A DNA stretch of 39,753 nt from Clostridia bacterium. Its GTDB lineage: Bacteria; Bacillota; DSM-521; Neomoorellales; JACIYF01. Where the stretch lies: the NCBI GenBank assembly GCA_014360065.1, contig JACIYF010000013.1, positions 1 to 39,753 on the forward strand. The letters run 5' to 3'. Below are positions 25,878 through 33,036 of the stretch, one piece after another (position 1 is the first letter of the stretch; each line of letters opens with the position of its first letter). Made by a program: the position numbers and the translations under genes. The notes under the pieces were generated by a model. That model did not search any database. It worked only from the letters and a program-made list of their open reading frames with translations, and had not been told where the DNA came from.

Positions 25878-26639
25878 TTGGAGGATCAGAGCTGGCCTCT
25901 CGCAGCTTTCCTTAGGCGAGCCCAGAATGGTGACCAAGGAGCCTACGAAGAACTGTTGCGAAGGTACTTGCCATTTATTCTCGCGGCGGTTGCCGATGTA
26001 GTCAACCGCCAGATCTCCGTGAAGGACGATGAGGCTAGCGCTGGGATACTGGCTTTTTCTGAGGCTATAAAGGCCTATCATGCCGGCAAAGGCAGGTTCC
26101 TACCCTTTGCTCGTACCGTGATTAGGAGACGCGTCTATGATTATCTTCGCAGACAGGCTAAGTTCGTGGCGGAGGTACCGTGTAGTCACCTCGATAGCCT
26201 CTCCTGTACCCAGATTCGGGAGCAAGCGGGTGAAGGGAGTTCATTTGCCAATTCAAGAGGTATAAGTGCATACGAAAAGGAGCTAGAGGCATTTGAGATA
26301 CGGGAAGAAATTGCCTGTTTAAGCCAGGAAATGAGGGATTTGGGTATAACCTTTGCCGATGTGGCAGATTCATCCCCGCGGCAGGAGGAGACAAAGAAAT
26401 TAGCTGTTAAAGCAGCTACCTGCATTAGTAAAAATGCCCAGCTTCTCAAATACATAAGGACTCGTAAAAAATTGCCCCTTAAGGAAATTGCTGAAGATCT
26501 GTTGAGGGATCAGAACCACAGCAGTCTTTCTAGCTTTCGAATTAGAAAGACCTTAGAAAGACATCGCGCCTATATCCTGGCAGTAGCACTCATTCTAGCC
26601 GGCGATTACATCCGGCTGAAAGCGTATGCCCGGTGGTGA
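25878..26639 (+). CDS. sigI: RNA polymerase sigma factor SigI
   Basis: 253 residues, sigma-70-like without the full four regions, as usual for SigI. Region 2 features lie in the N-terminal half (LPFILAAVADVV, AFSEAIKAYHAGKGRFLPFARTVIRRRVYDYLRR). The C-terminal SigI domain is around LLKYIRTRKKLPLKEIAEDLL and RKTLERHRAYILAVALIL. The start is TTG 25878 with AAAGGGTGG upstream. It overlaps rsgI (TGATG), the classical sigI-rsgI pair, where the membrane anti-sigma factor holds SigI. In clostridia such pairs answer to heat or to extracellular polysaccharide. Confidence 0.93.
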   Translation: MEDQSWPLAAFLRRAQNGDQGAYEELLRRYLPFILAAVADVVNRQISVKDDEASAGILAFSEAIKAYHAGKGRFLPFARTVIRRRVYDYLRRQAKFVAEVPCSHLDSLSCTQIREQAGEGSSFANSRGISAYEKELEAFEIREEIACLSQEMRDLGITFADVADSSPRQEETKKLAVKAATCISKNAQLLKYIRTRKKLPLKEIAEDLLRDQNHSSLSSFRIRKTLERHRAYILAVALILAGDYIRLKAYARW

Positions 26640-27757
26640 TGGTAGTGAGGGAAGATCATAGCAGGAGCGACCAGGAACGGGGTATACTCTTGGAACGTAA
26701 GGGCAACACAGGAGTAATTCTCTGCCCAGACGGAAGTTTTCGGCGGGTTAAAGTTGTTGGTCCATGCCCAATAGGAACTGAAGGCGATTTTGAAGCAACA
26801 AATGAACCTTCCGGTCACCTGTGGCGGCAACGACTACATCGACGAAGGTGGCTGGTATGTTCTCTCGGAGCAGCTTGTTTGCTTGTGGTTTTAGCTACAA
26901 GCTGGTTGAGACACGGCCCCTTAACCCAGGTTCCAAGCATCAATCCTGTTGCCACAGTAATTGCCTATGCTACGGTTGATATAAATCCTAGTTTGGAGTT
27001 TGGTATAGACGTTGCTGGCCGAGTCCAAAGCGCTAGGGGGTTGGACCGAGACGGGTCTTTGCTTCTTGAGAGCATAGAATACCGTGACCAGGATTTGGTA
27101 GCCGTTACTACTAAAGTACTTGAGCAAGCTGCAGCTAAAGGGTATTTACCACGGACCCGGAAAGGTTTAGTCTTAGTAACTGTTTCTCCCTGCTCGCAAG
27201 ACGCAAGTGTTCTCAAATTGCTGGACCCTAAAGTCCTCATGTTAAAGGAGGCCGTACGAGCTACCACTATCCGTCTAGGTTTGCAAGCGGAAGTAGGAGT
27301 GGTATATCTAGGCAGCAAGGCTGGCCCAAAACTTCGGGATAAAGCCAATGAGCTGCGTTCCTCTCCTGGCCGGGTAGCTTTTATCCTACAGCTGGAGGCA
27401 GAAGGGAAAGCTGTTCGTGTCAATAAGTCAGCTACCAAACCTATTGAAAAAATTGCCCAAGAAGCGGGAGCTCAGATTGGGCAAACGGTGAGGATGATGG
27501 AGGCAAGAAGCGGAGAGGAGTGGGAGCAGTTACTAGTCCAGCTGGCGCCCAAGGAAACAGATGAGAGAGTGCCGGAACCTCAAAAAGAGAGAATTCAGTC
27601 TCCGGAGCCAAAGAAACACCTTGATACCCTTTTCCACGGGAACGATCAGGGCCAAAACGAGGAAAGAGCCTTGGAAGATCGTGATAGTACAGCCAATAAA
27701 AAGAAAAGTAACCAAGAAAGGAAAGAAAACGCAAGGGCTTCAACCCAAAAGAAATAA
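26639..27757 (+). CDS. rsgI: Anti-sigma-I factor RsgI
   Basis: 372 residues from ATG 26639, coupled to the sigI stop; two GTG codons just upstream are alternatives. The N-terminal RsgI domain (about 12-55) should bind SigI. One membrane segment is at about 72-89. The outside part starts with the conserved VDINPS motif, whose Asn116-Pro117 bond is the known autoproteolysis site in RsgI proteins. It continues to a hydrophilic C-terminal tail (about 295-372) that is very rich in Glu, Lys, Gln and Arg. No carbohydrate-binding or peptidase domain is visible, unlike the multi-RsgI systems of cellulolytic clostridia. An intrinsic terminator follows. Confidence 0.9.
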   Translation: MVVREDHSRSDQERGILLERKGNTGVILCPDGSFRRVKVVGPCPIGTEGDFEATNEPSGHLWRQRLHRRRWLVCSLGAACLLVVLATSWLRHGPLTQVPSINPVATVIAYATVDINPSLEFGIDVAGRVQSARGLDRDGSLLLESIEYRDQDLVAVTTKVLEQAAAKGYLPRTRKGLVLVTVSPCSQDASVLKLLDPKVLMLKEAVRATTIRLGLQAEVGVVYLGSKAGPKLRDKANELRSSPGRVAFILQLEAEGKAVRVNKSATKPIEKIAQEAGAQIGQTVRMMEARSGEEWEQLLVQLAPKETDERVPEPQKERIQSPEPKKHLDTLFHGNDQGQNEERALEDRDSTANKKKSNQERKENARASTQKK

Positions 27758-27786
27758 GGCATTTACGAAAGAACATGTCAGTGTGT

Positions 27787-27815
27787 AGCCTGGGGAGTAT
27801 ACCGGGCTTTTTATT
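27787..27815 (+). terminator. Intrinsic terminator after rsgI
   Basis: AGCCTGG (27787-27793) with CCGGGCT (27802-27808), one G-U pair, 8-base loop and tail TTTTTATTTTC. It separates sigI-rsgI from the cytidylyltransferase cluster. Confidence 0.8.
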
Positions 27816-27858
27816 TTCTTTGCCCTTTCCGGAGAAGGAATTAGAATAAGAAAACCGA

Positions 27859-27895
27859 ACCTTAATCAAGGTAAATCTAACGTTATTTTTACCTT
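27859..27895 (+). promoter_or_regulatory. Overlapping inverted repeats before the G1P gene cluster
   Basis: ACCTT (27859-27863) can pair with AAGGT (27868-27872). AAGGTAAA (27868-27875) can instead pair with TTTACCTT (27888-27895) across 12 bases. The two hairpins share the middle arm and exclude each other. The site ends 32 bp before the GTG of the first cluster gene. It could be an operator or a leader switch. I found no convincing promoter boxes. Confidence 0.35.
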
Positions 27896-27927
27896 CAACC
27901 AACAAAACGTGGGGATGGGAAGTTGGA

Positions 27928-28644
27928 GTGAAAGTCGTTATATTGGCCGCTGGATTAGGAAAACGTTTGGGTAGCTTGACTGCCACCTTGCCCAAAGCTC
28001 TTCTTCCAGTTGCTGGACGTCCGATCTTAGACTGGCAACTGAGTTCGCTGAACCGCCTTGGAATACCAGCTCGTGACATTATAGTGGTAGGTGGCCACCA
28101 GATTGAAGCTTTACAGTCGACTTTGCCTTCCGAAGTCGTACTAATATTTAACCCAGACTACGCTACTTCTAACAACATTGTTTCGTTGTATGCTGCACGA
28201 AAGCAAATAACCAACCAGGATTTTATACTTTTCAATTCGGATACTCTAGCACATCATCGCATAATAGAGCTGGTTTTTAAAGCCAATTCATTACCGACGG
28301 TAGTGATAGACAAATCTAAACCTTTGGTCGGAGAAGAAATGAGGGTTCGGGTAGTAGGAGACCAGGTACTGGGGTTTGGTAAGCACCTAACCAATGCCCA
28401 GGGAGAATATATAGGCATTGCTCGCTTTGATGCCTGGTCTTCGGCGTTACTGTTTAAGGAAATTGACGACATGGTTTGCCACGGGCTAACTGGGGAATGG
28501 TATGAAGCCGCCTTTGACCGCTTGTGCCGCCGCATCCCGGTATACGCCACTTACACCCAAGGTTGGCCCTGGATTGAGATCGACGATGCCAACGATCTCG
28601 AGCGGGCCAAGTCAATGTGGGTACCTGTGGCGATGGAACTATGA
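27928..28644 (+). CDS. Nucleotidyltransferase, probable CTP:phosphoalcohol cytidylyltransferase
   Basis: 238 residues, NTP_transferase fold. The N-terminus has LAAGLGKRLGSLTATLPKAL, the GxGxR...PK nucleotide-binding signature. FNPDYATSNNIVSLYAA near 73-89 resembles the NPxYxxTNNIYSLW block of LicC-type phosphocholine and 2-aminoethylphosphonate cytidylyltransferases, and FNSDTLAH supplies the metal-binding aspartate. A C-terminal WIEIDDANDLERA is also family-like. The start is GTG 27928. Its stop overlaps the G1P dehydrogenase start (ATGA), and a CDP-alcohol transferase follows, so the likely product is a CDP-alcohol. The substrate (glycerol 1-phosphate, inositol phosphate or other) is inferred only from neighbours. 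Confidence 0.8.
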   Translation: MKVVILAAGLGKRLGSLTATLPKALLPVAGRPILDWQLSSLNRLGIPARDIIVVGGHQIEALQSTLPSEVVLIFNPDYATSNNIVSLYAARKQITNQDFILFNSDTLAHHRIIELVFKANSLPTVVIDKSKPLVGEEMRVRVVGDQVLGFGKHLTNAQGEYIGIARFDAWSSALLFKEIDDMVCHGLTGEWYEAAFDRLCRRIPVYATYTQGWPWIEIDDANDLERAKSMWVPVAMEL

Positions 28645-29702
28645 TCACACGTGTTATAGATTTGCCTGTATTTTTCCGGGTAGGACAAGGACTCCTTGAA
28701 CAGGTTGGCTCCATCATTACCGAGGAGCACTTTGTTTTCCACCGTGTGCTTATAATCTCGGGCCCAGGGAGTACCAGCGCGGTTGCTCAGCTTGTGCTAG
28801 AAAGCCTAACTAAGGCCAATGCGTGCGTAGTCGGCTTACTGTCCGTAGAAGATAACTCGATAGAAACAGTAAACTCAATAAAGAAAAGAATTACTGACCT
28901 CGGCTCAGATCTCTTGGTAGGGGTTGGCGGGGGCAAGGTTTTGGACACGGGAAAGCTTGCTGCTTACGAAAAGAGGATCCCTTTTTTAGCTTTACCAACT
29001 GCCCTCTCCAATGATGGCATTGCTTCTCCAATTTCGGTCATCAAATTCCCCCAAGGTGTGCAGAGTATTGGCAGCCGGATTCCTTTAGGTATAATCGTAG
29101 ATACTGAAATAGTTAGCCGGGCACCGGTTAGGCTAACATCAGCTGGGGTGGGGGATCTTTTGTCAAATCTATCAGCTAGCGAGGATTGGCGCCTGGCGGC
29201 TAGGCATGGTAGAGACAAGGTTGATACCTTTGCGGATATGCTAGCTCGTAGTGCTTCTGAGAGGTTTCTATATTTAACGGAAGTGCGTGATGGGGGTCAA
29301 CGAGGAAGTGCTGAGTTTATAACTGCGTTGGCCGAGGGCTTGATTGCCAGTGGATTAGCTATGGCCATCGCGGGCACAAGCAGGCCCTGTAGTGGAGCTG
29401 AGCACCTAATTAGCCACGCTCTTGACCAGTTGCTGCCTAAGCCTTTCCCGCATGGGGTGCAAGTAGCAATTGCGACTCTTTGGGTTAATTGCCTACGGGG
29501 CAATGATTGGCAAACGTTGCGTAAGGTTTTCAAAGACCTGGGGATGGCCACAACCCCAGAGGAACTGGGTATAACCCAAGAACAATTTTTTCAAGCAATA
29601 ATAGATGCGCCCCACACTCGGCCCGGGCGATTTACTATTTTGGACTTACACAAGGACAAAAGAGAGTGGTTGAAAGTCTATGAAAAAGTATACTGCCAGT
29701 GA
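28641..29702 (+). CDS. sn-glycerol-1-phosphate dehydrogenase (EgsA/AraM-like)
   Basis: 353 residues, iron-containing/G1P dehydrogenase superfamily. It reduces dihydroxyacetone phosphate to sn-glycerol 1-phosphate, the enantiomer of archaeal lipids. Diagnostic blocks are VGGGKVLDTGKLAAY, PTALSNDGIASP (archaeal type S-x-DGIASP) and LTSAGVGDLLSN. The inferred metal ligands are Asp172, His255 (GAEHLISHALD) and His271 (PHGVQV). The start is ATG 28641, overlapping the NTP transferase stop by four bases. An upstream in-frame GTG at 28617 has no binding site. In Bacillus the homologue feeds PcrB to make heptaprenylglycerol phosphate; no pcrB is here. Confidence 0.87.
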   Translation: MITRVIDLPVFFRVGQGLLEQVGSIITEEHFVFHRVLIISGPGSTSAVAQLVLESLTKANACVVGLLSVEDNSIETVNSIKKRITDLGSDLLVGVGGGKVLDTGKLAAYEKRIPFLALPTALSNDGIASPISVIKFPQGVQSIGSRIPLGIIVDTEIVSRAPVRLTSAGVGDLLSNLSASEDWRLAARHGRDKVDTFADMLARSASERFLYLTEVRDGGQRGSAEFITALAEGLIASGLAMAIAGTSRPCSGAEHLISHALDQLLPKPFPHGVQVAIATLWVNCLRGNDWQTLRKVFKDLGMATTPEELGITQEQFFQAIIDAPHTRPGRFTILDLHKDKREWLKVYEKVYCQ

Positions 29703-30417
29703 AGTTCGTCGCGCGTCCAAGCAACGAGATTCTTGGTGGACGGTACTAGTTGTGGACCGTATCGCTATCCCCCTAGCCGCTTGGGTTGCCAGTTATACTA
29801 ACATCCATCCTACTACAATTACTTTGCTTTCCATTGGTGCAGGTCTAACTTCGGCTTGGTATTTTTACAGTTATGATGGCACTTACTTCCGTCTCGCCAT
29901 GGGGGCTGTCTTATATGAGCTATGCTTCCTACTTGATTGTATTGATGGTAAATTAGCCCGCCTAACTCATCGCGGATCCAAGTTGGGTGGTGTCCTTGAT
30001 GCTGTTGGTGACGTATTCATATTTTCGCTGAACCTATGGGCGCTGGCTTTTGGGTATCGGCAAGTAGGGCTTGGCCGGATGGACACCTATGTGATTGGGT
30101 TTTGGATACTATTCCTATTTTTCTTTCAGTTCCACATCAGGGTGCAGGTCTTTCGAATGCCGCTTATGGCCGAAGGGGGAAATAACCAGGTGGGTCCAAC
30201 CAGTACTTACCTGACAGGGTGGGCCAAGGTACTTAGCTTCTTGGATCGCCACAGGCTATCGTACTCACCGGTGAGCTTTGTTGAGATGGCTACGGCAGCG
30301 CTATTTCTGGGGCCATTAAGCGGTTATGTCTTGGAAGGATTGGTGGCTTGTGTTATTTTAGGTGTGGTAGCAGTCATATTCGCCATTCTTTCCATTGCGC
30401 TGCAAAAAGAATTTTGA
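29680..30417 (+). CDS. CDP-alcohol phosphatidyltransferase family membrane protein
   Basis: 245 residues with about six membrane helices. The complete family motif D-x2-D-G-x2-A-R-x8-G-x3-D-x3-D is present, with Asp86, Asp89, Asp107 and Asp111. These enzymes move a phosphoalcohol from a CDP-alcohol to a second alcohol, at the membrane. The gene overlaps the end of the G1P dehydrogenase gene by 23 bases. Unlike pgsA or pssA, it is coupled to a soluble cytidylyltransferase, a layout known from di-myo-inositol phosphate and phosphonolipid pathways. The acceptor cannot be told from the sequence. Confidence 0.88.
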   Translation: MKKYTASEVRRASKQRDSWWTVLVVDRIAIPLAAWVASYTNIHPTTITLLSIGAGLTSAWYFYSYDGTYFRLAMGAVLYELCFLLDCIDGKLARLTHRGSKLGGVLDAVGDVFIFSLNLWALAFGYRQVGLGRMDTYVIGFWILFLFFFQFHIRVQVFRMPLMAEGGNNQVGPTSTYLTGWAKVLSFLDRHRLSYSPVSFVEMATAALFLGPLSGYVLEGLVACVILGVVAVIFAILSIALQKEF

Positions 30418-30434
30418 GCACAGGAGGAAGTAAG

Positions 30435-31196
30435 GTGCAGGTCGATTACAGCCTAGCCGGAAGAACAGCTATAGTTACAGGTGCAAGTCGTGGCATAGGC
30501 AGGGCTACAGCCATTGCCTTAGCCGAAGCGGGAGCCAATCTCGTACTAATCGCTCGAAACGATAAACTATGCCAAGAAGTGGCTGAGACTATCCAAGGGT
30601 TTGGGCAAAAGGCGATGGTAATCGGTGCTGATATATCTGTGATAAGCCTACTAAAGGATATAGTTACAAAGGTGGTTCGGGAATACGGGCACATTGATAT
30701 TCTTGTAAATAACGCAGGTACTGCTATTACCAAGAGTGCGCTGGAACTGACGGAAACAGAATGGGACAAGGTGGTAGATCTTAACTTAAAAGCCACTTTC
30801 TTCATGAGCCAAGCGGTTGCTCCGGAAATGATCAAACGAGGAAAAGGAAAGATAATCAATATTGCTTCAGTCTTAGGGCTAGTAGGTGAACCTCAAGTTA
30901 TTCCTTACTGTGCCAGTAAAGGTGGAGTGATCCAGTTGACTAGGGCCTTGGCAGCTGAGTGGGCCCGCTATGGTATCCAGGTAAATGCTGTAGCCCCTGG
31001 CTATGCCAGGACTGCTATGAACGAGGCTGAGCTAGAAAATCAAAAGGTTTTAGACCATATTATTCGGAAAATCCCCCTGAGGCGTTTAGCTGATGTCAAG
31101 GAGATTGCTCGAAGTGTCGTTTTTCTCGCGTCTGACGCAGCCAACTATATCACTGGAGCCGTGTTGCCGGTGGATGGAGGTTGGACGGCCGTGTAG
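30435..31196 (+). CDS. Short-chain dehydrogenase/reductase (FabG-like SDR)
   Basis: 253 residues, classical SDR. The cofactor motif TGASRGIG is at 15-22, NNAG at 92-95, and the catalytic Ser145, Tyr158 and Lys162 are in place; the C-terminus is GAVLPVDGGW. The start is GTG 30435 with AGGAGG (30422-30427), 17 bp after the CDP-alcohol transferase, so it is probably the fourth gene of that operon. It may act on a keto form of the headgroup alcohol or be an unrelated acyl reductase. Substrate prediction is not possible by eye. Confidence 0.88.
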   Translation: MQVDYSLAGRTAIVTGASRGIGRATAIALAEAGANLVLIARNDKLCQEVAETIQGFGQKAMVIGADISVISLLKDIVTKVVREYGHIDILVNNAGTAITKSALELTETEWDKVVDLNLKATFFMSQAVAPEMIKRGKGKIINIASVLGLVGEPQVIPYCASKGGVIQLTRALAAEWARYGIQVNAVAPGYARTAMNEAELENQKVLDHIIRKIPLRRLADVKEIARSVVFLASDAANYITGAVLPVDGGWTAV

Positions 31197-31276
31197 GCTA
31201 ACCATGTGCCACCCACACGCATATACTGTGGGCAGTAAGTATGGAGTGCAAGATTAGTGAGGTCAAGGGTGATTGA

Positions 31277-31417
31277 ATGTCAGGCTTCATGCGATGCCCA
31301 GTGTGTGGGTGGCAAGGACTTCCAGGCGAAATCGACTGGTTTTGTGATAGCGACTGGCTGCTCTTAGTGGCAAGATGTCCCCAATGCTTGTACCTTGCTC
31401 CCCTTGAAACCTTTTAA
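31277..31417 (+). CDS. 46-residue zinc-ribbon protein
   Basis: A short frame from ATG 31277 to TAA 31415-31417, with AAGGG (31265-31269) seven bases before the start. It encodes MSGFMRCPVCGWQGLP at the N-terminus and later RCPQC, two CPxC knuckles 27 residues apart. That is a typical zinc-ribbon layout. The segment between is acidic and Trp-rich. It follows the SDR by 80 bp and converges on the thioesterase gene with a four-base overlap of stops. The function is unknown. The cysteine pairs and ribosome site make chance unlikely. Confidence 0.65.
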   Translation: MSGFMRCPVCGWQGLPGEIDWFCDSDWLLLVARCPQCLYLAPLETF

Positions 31418-31824
31418 GGGGAAAAGCTATTAACTATGTAGGTCGCAGTGGCTGTAGCAACTAAGCGGTTATTCTTGTCCTTCAATTCAGCCCAGCCGAC
31501 CATGATTCGTTTGCCTTTCTTAAGCAGCCTAGCTTCGCAGATTATGTCACTGTCTCGAGCTGGAGCCAGGAAGTTTATTTTCATTTCAACCGTTGAATGG
31601 ATTTCACTGTCTGGTGCAATACTCTTGATGGCTAGAGCTACCGTAGAATCCGCTAAAGACGCCAATGCTCCCCCATGTACAGTACCATATAGCTGAGTTA
31701 TTTCTTTTCGAAAAGGCAGTCTGACTCTGGCTTGCCCCCCGTGGGCTTCCAGAGGTTCCATCCCCAGCAACCCCCAATAGGGACTCAAATCCCCGATATG
31801 CCTTGCCACCTGATCACTAATCAT
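31414..31824 (-). CDS. PaaI-type hotdog thioesterase
   Basis: 136 residues, single hotdog domain. The YGTVHGGALASLADSTVALA stretch has the HGG motif (His50-Gly52) and Asp59, the usual catalytic or CoA-contacting positions in PaaI/YdiI-like acyl-CoA thioesterases. The start is ATG 31824 with GGGAGG upstream on the minus strand. It is divergent from the ytrH-like gene. The acyl substrate is unknown; aryl-CoA or short-chain acyl-CoA are typical. Confidence 0.88.
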   Translation of the reverse strand: MISDQVARHIGDLSPYWGLLGMEPLEAHGGQARVRLPFRKEITQLYGTVHGGALASLADSTVALAIKSIAPDSEIHSTVEMKINFLAPARDSDIICEARLLKKGKRIMVGWAELKDKNNRLVATATATYIVNSFSP

Positions 31825-31919
31825 TAGCGGAAACCTCCCATCCCTTGAAGGTTTGGAAAGTTATTTTCAGACATATAATGTCACTGGCAATTTCCTTCCA
31901 CAAAGGGGATGATACCTTC

Positions 31920-32252
31920 GTGGAAACGTTTTGGCAACGGTTAATCTTAGTTGCTTGTGTTGCTTCAGGAGTAGTGGTAGGAGCGTCCATGGCAGGTATG
32001 TTGGCGGCACTTCTAGTGGGGCGTCCGCCTTTATTGGTGATGGCAGTAGTAGCCCAGGAGATCAAAGTCTGGGCCATTGCGGCGGCCATTGGCGGCACGT
32101 TTAGTACCATAGAGATACTCGAAAGCGGCATCTTTCAAGGGCAATTCTTTGGGTTAGCCAAGCAGCTATTGATCATGCTGGCAAGCTTCCTAGGGGCTCA
32201 ACTTGGGGTTTGGCTAATCAAAATGCTTGCAGGAGGACCACCGCAAGCGTGA
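31920..32252 (+). CDS. ytrH: YtrH-family sporulation membrane protein
   Basis: 110 residues from GTG 31920, chosen because AAAGGGG (31902-31908) precedes it and the length matches Bacillus YtrH (113). Family blocks are GVVVGASMAGMLAALLVGRPP, KVWAIAAAIGGTFSTIE and LLIMLASFLGAQLG. Three hydrophobic segments are visible. YtrH is needed for efficient sporulation in Bacillus and is made under sigma-E. TATAAT (31874-31879) with a poor TTTGGA -35, or a CATATAAT sigma-E-like -10 in the same place, may drive it. It overlaps the next gene (GTGA). Confidence 0.85.
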   Translation: METFWQRLILVACVASGVVVGASMAGMLAALLVGRPPLLVMAVVAQEIKVWAIAAAIGGTFSTIEILESGIFQGQFFGLAKQLLIMLASFLGAQLGVWLIKMLAGGPPQA

Positions 32253-32719
32253 GGAAACAAATCGCCATGCTGATTCTTGGAGCCATAATAGGCATGGCAG
32301 TGACTGCCATCCGCGTGGGTGGTCAGGTCGATGTTTTATGGATTGAGAACTCTAGATTGCTGGACGAGCTCCGGTCCAGAACCGAACGGTTGCGTTTGCT
32401 GGAAGCCCAGATCAGTAAGCAATGTTACTTACGGGTCACTTCCGTTGAACCCCATGTTTCATTGAAAAGAGCATTTAATAGTGCTGAAGCCCAATCCATA
32501 TGCCTCGCCGTAGAGAGGCAAATTGCAGAAATACTAAGCCCATTGCTGGGCAAAGAAGTTAAAAGCTTAGACCCCACCCTGGTCATGCAGATACTGGACC
32601 AGCGAAGGGTTCAAGTAAACAAACAAAATTATGAGTTGCTCATTAAAACTTTGATTCTGAGTGAGAGATTAGTAGTATACGTCGAAGCCAAGCCTTTGGC
32701 GATAGCCATGGATTCTTAA
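32249..32719 (+). CDS. YtrI-like sporulation membrane protein
   Basis: 156 residues from GTG 32249, overlapping the ytrH stop, with AGGAGG (32231-32236) upstream. One N-terminal membrane segment (about 4-22) is followed by a short coiled coil (ENSRLLDELRSRTERLRLLE) and an alpha/beta domain without recognised motifs. Position after ytrH, size and topology (YtrI is 167 residues in Bacillus) support a YtrI role, but sequence similarity is weak by eye. A promoter for korDABC follows, so this gene probably ends the pair. Confidence 0.6.
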   Translation: MRKQIAMLILGAIIGMAVTAIRVGGQVDVLWIENSRLLDELRSRTERLRLLEAQISKQCYLRVTSVEPHVSLKRAFNSAEAQSICLAVERQIAEILSPLLGKEVKSLDPTLVMQILDQRRVQVNKQNYELLIKTLILSERLVVYVEAKPLAIAMDS

Positions 32720-32741
32720 AAGAGACTTAAGAGATTGTTAA

Positions 32742-32770
32742 TTGCAACTGTTACCACTTGTGTGTAAAAT
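32742..32770 (+). promoter_or_regulatory. Candidate promoter of the korDABC operon
   Basis: TTGCAA (32742-32747), a 17-bp spacer and TAAAAT (32765-32770), 45 bp before the ferredoxin start. The region is AT-rich and follows the ytrI-like stop. Confidence 0.5.
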
Positions 32771-32814
32771 TGGTTATGATACAGCTTGTCATCTAAAGTT
32801 GGGAGAGGGCAGCG

Positions 32815-33033
32815 TTGACTAAACCCATAGCGATAATGTTGGATGAGACTAGGTGCAAAGGATGTGGTCTATGCGCGTTTTTCTGTTCACGTTCAGCAAT
32901 TGACCTATCTATGCGGACCGGTGTTTTCGGCAATCCCATCCCAGTGATTAACGGAAATGGTAAATGCAATGGCTGCGGTGTATGTATTCGAATGTGTCCT
33001 GACTTAGCTATTCTGTATCAATTAGGAGAGTAA
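32815..33033 (+). CDS. korD: 2-oxoacid:ferredoxin oxidoreductase delta subunit (4Fe-4S ferredoxin)
   Basis: 72 residues with two four-cysteine [4Fe-4S] motifs, CKGCGLCAFFC near 14-24 and CNGCGVCIRMCP near 51-62. It carries electrons from the thiamine subunit to a ferredoxin. The start is TTG 32815 with GGGAGAGGG upstream, three bases before korA. Order delta-alpha-beta-gamma matches the 2-oxoglutarate (Kor) type more than pyruvate synthase. Confidence 0.9.
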   Translation: MTKPIAIMLDETRCKGCGLCAFFCSRSAIDLSMRTGVFGNPIPVINGNGKCNGCGVCIRMCPDLAILYQLGE

Positions 33034-33036
33034 CCT

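Noticed and set aside
27441-28079. Minus-strand open frame of about 212 codons
   Set aside because: It crosses rsgI, the intrinsic terminator and the start of the NTP transferase gene, and its sequence shows no domain.
31199-31240. Terminator after the SDR gene
   Set aside because: CCCACA and TGTGGG can pair, but there is no T-run and the stem is short.
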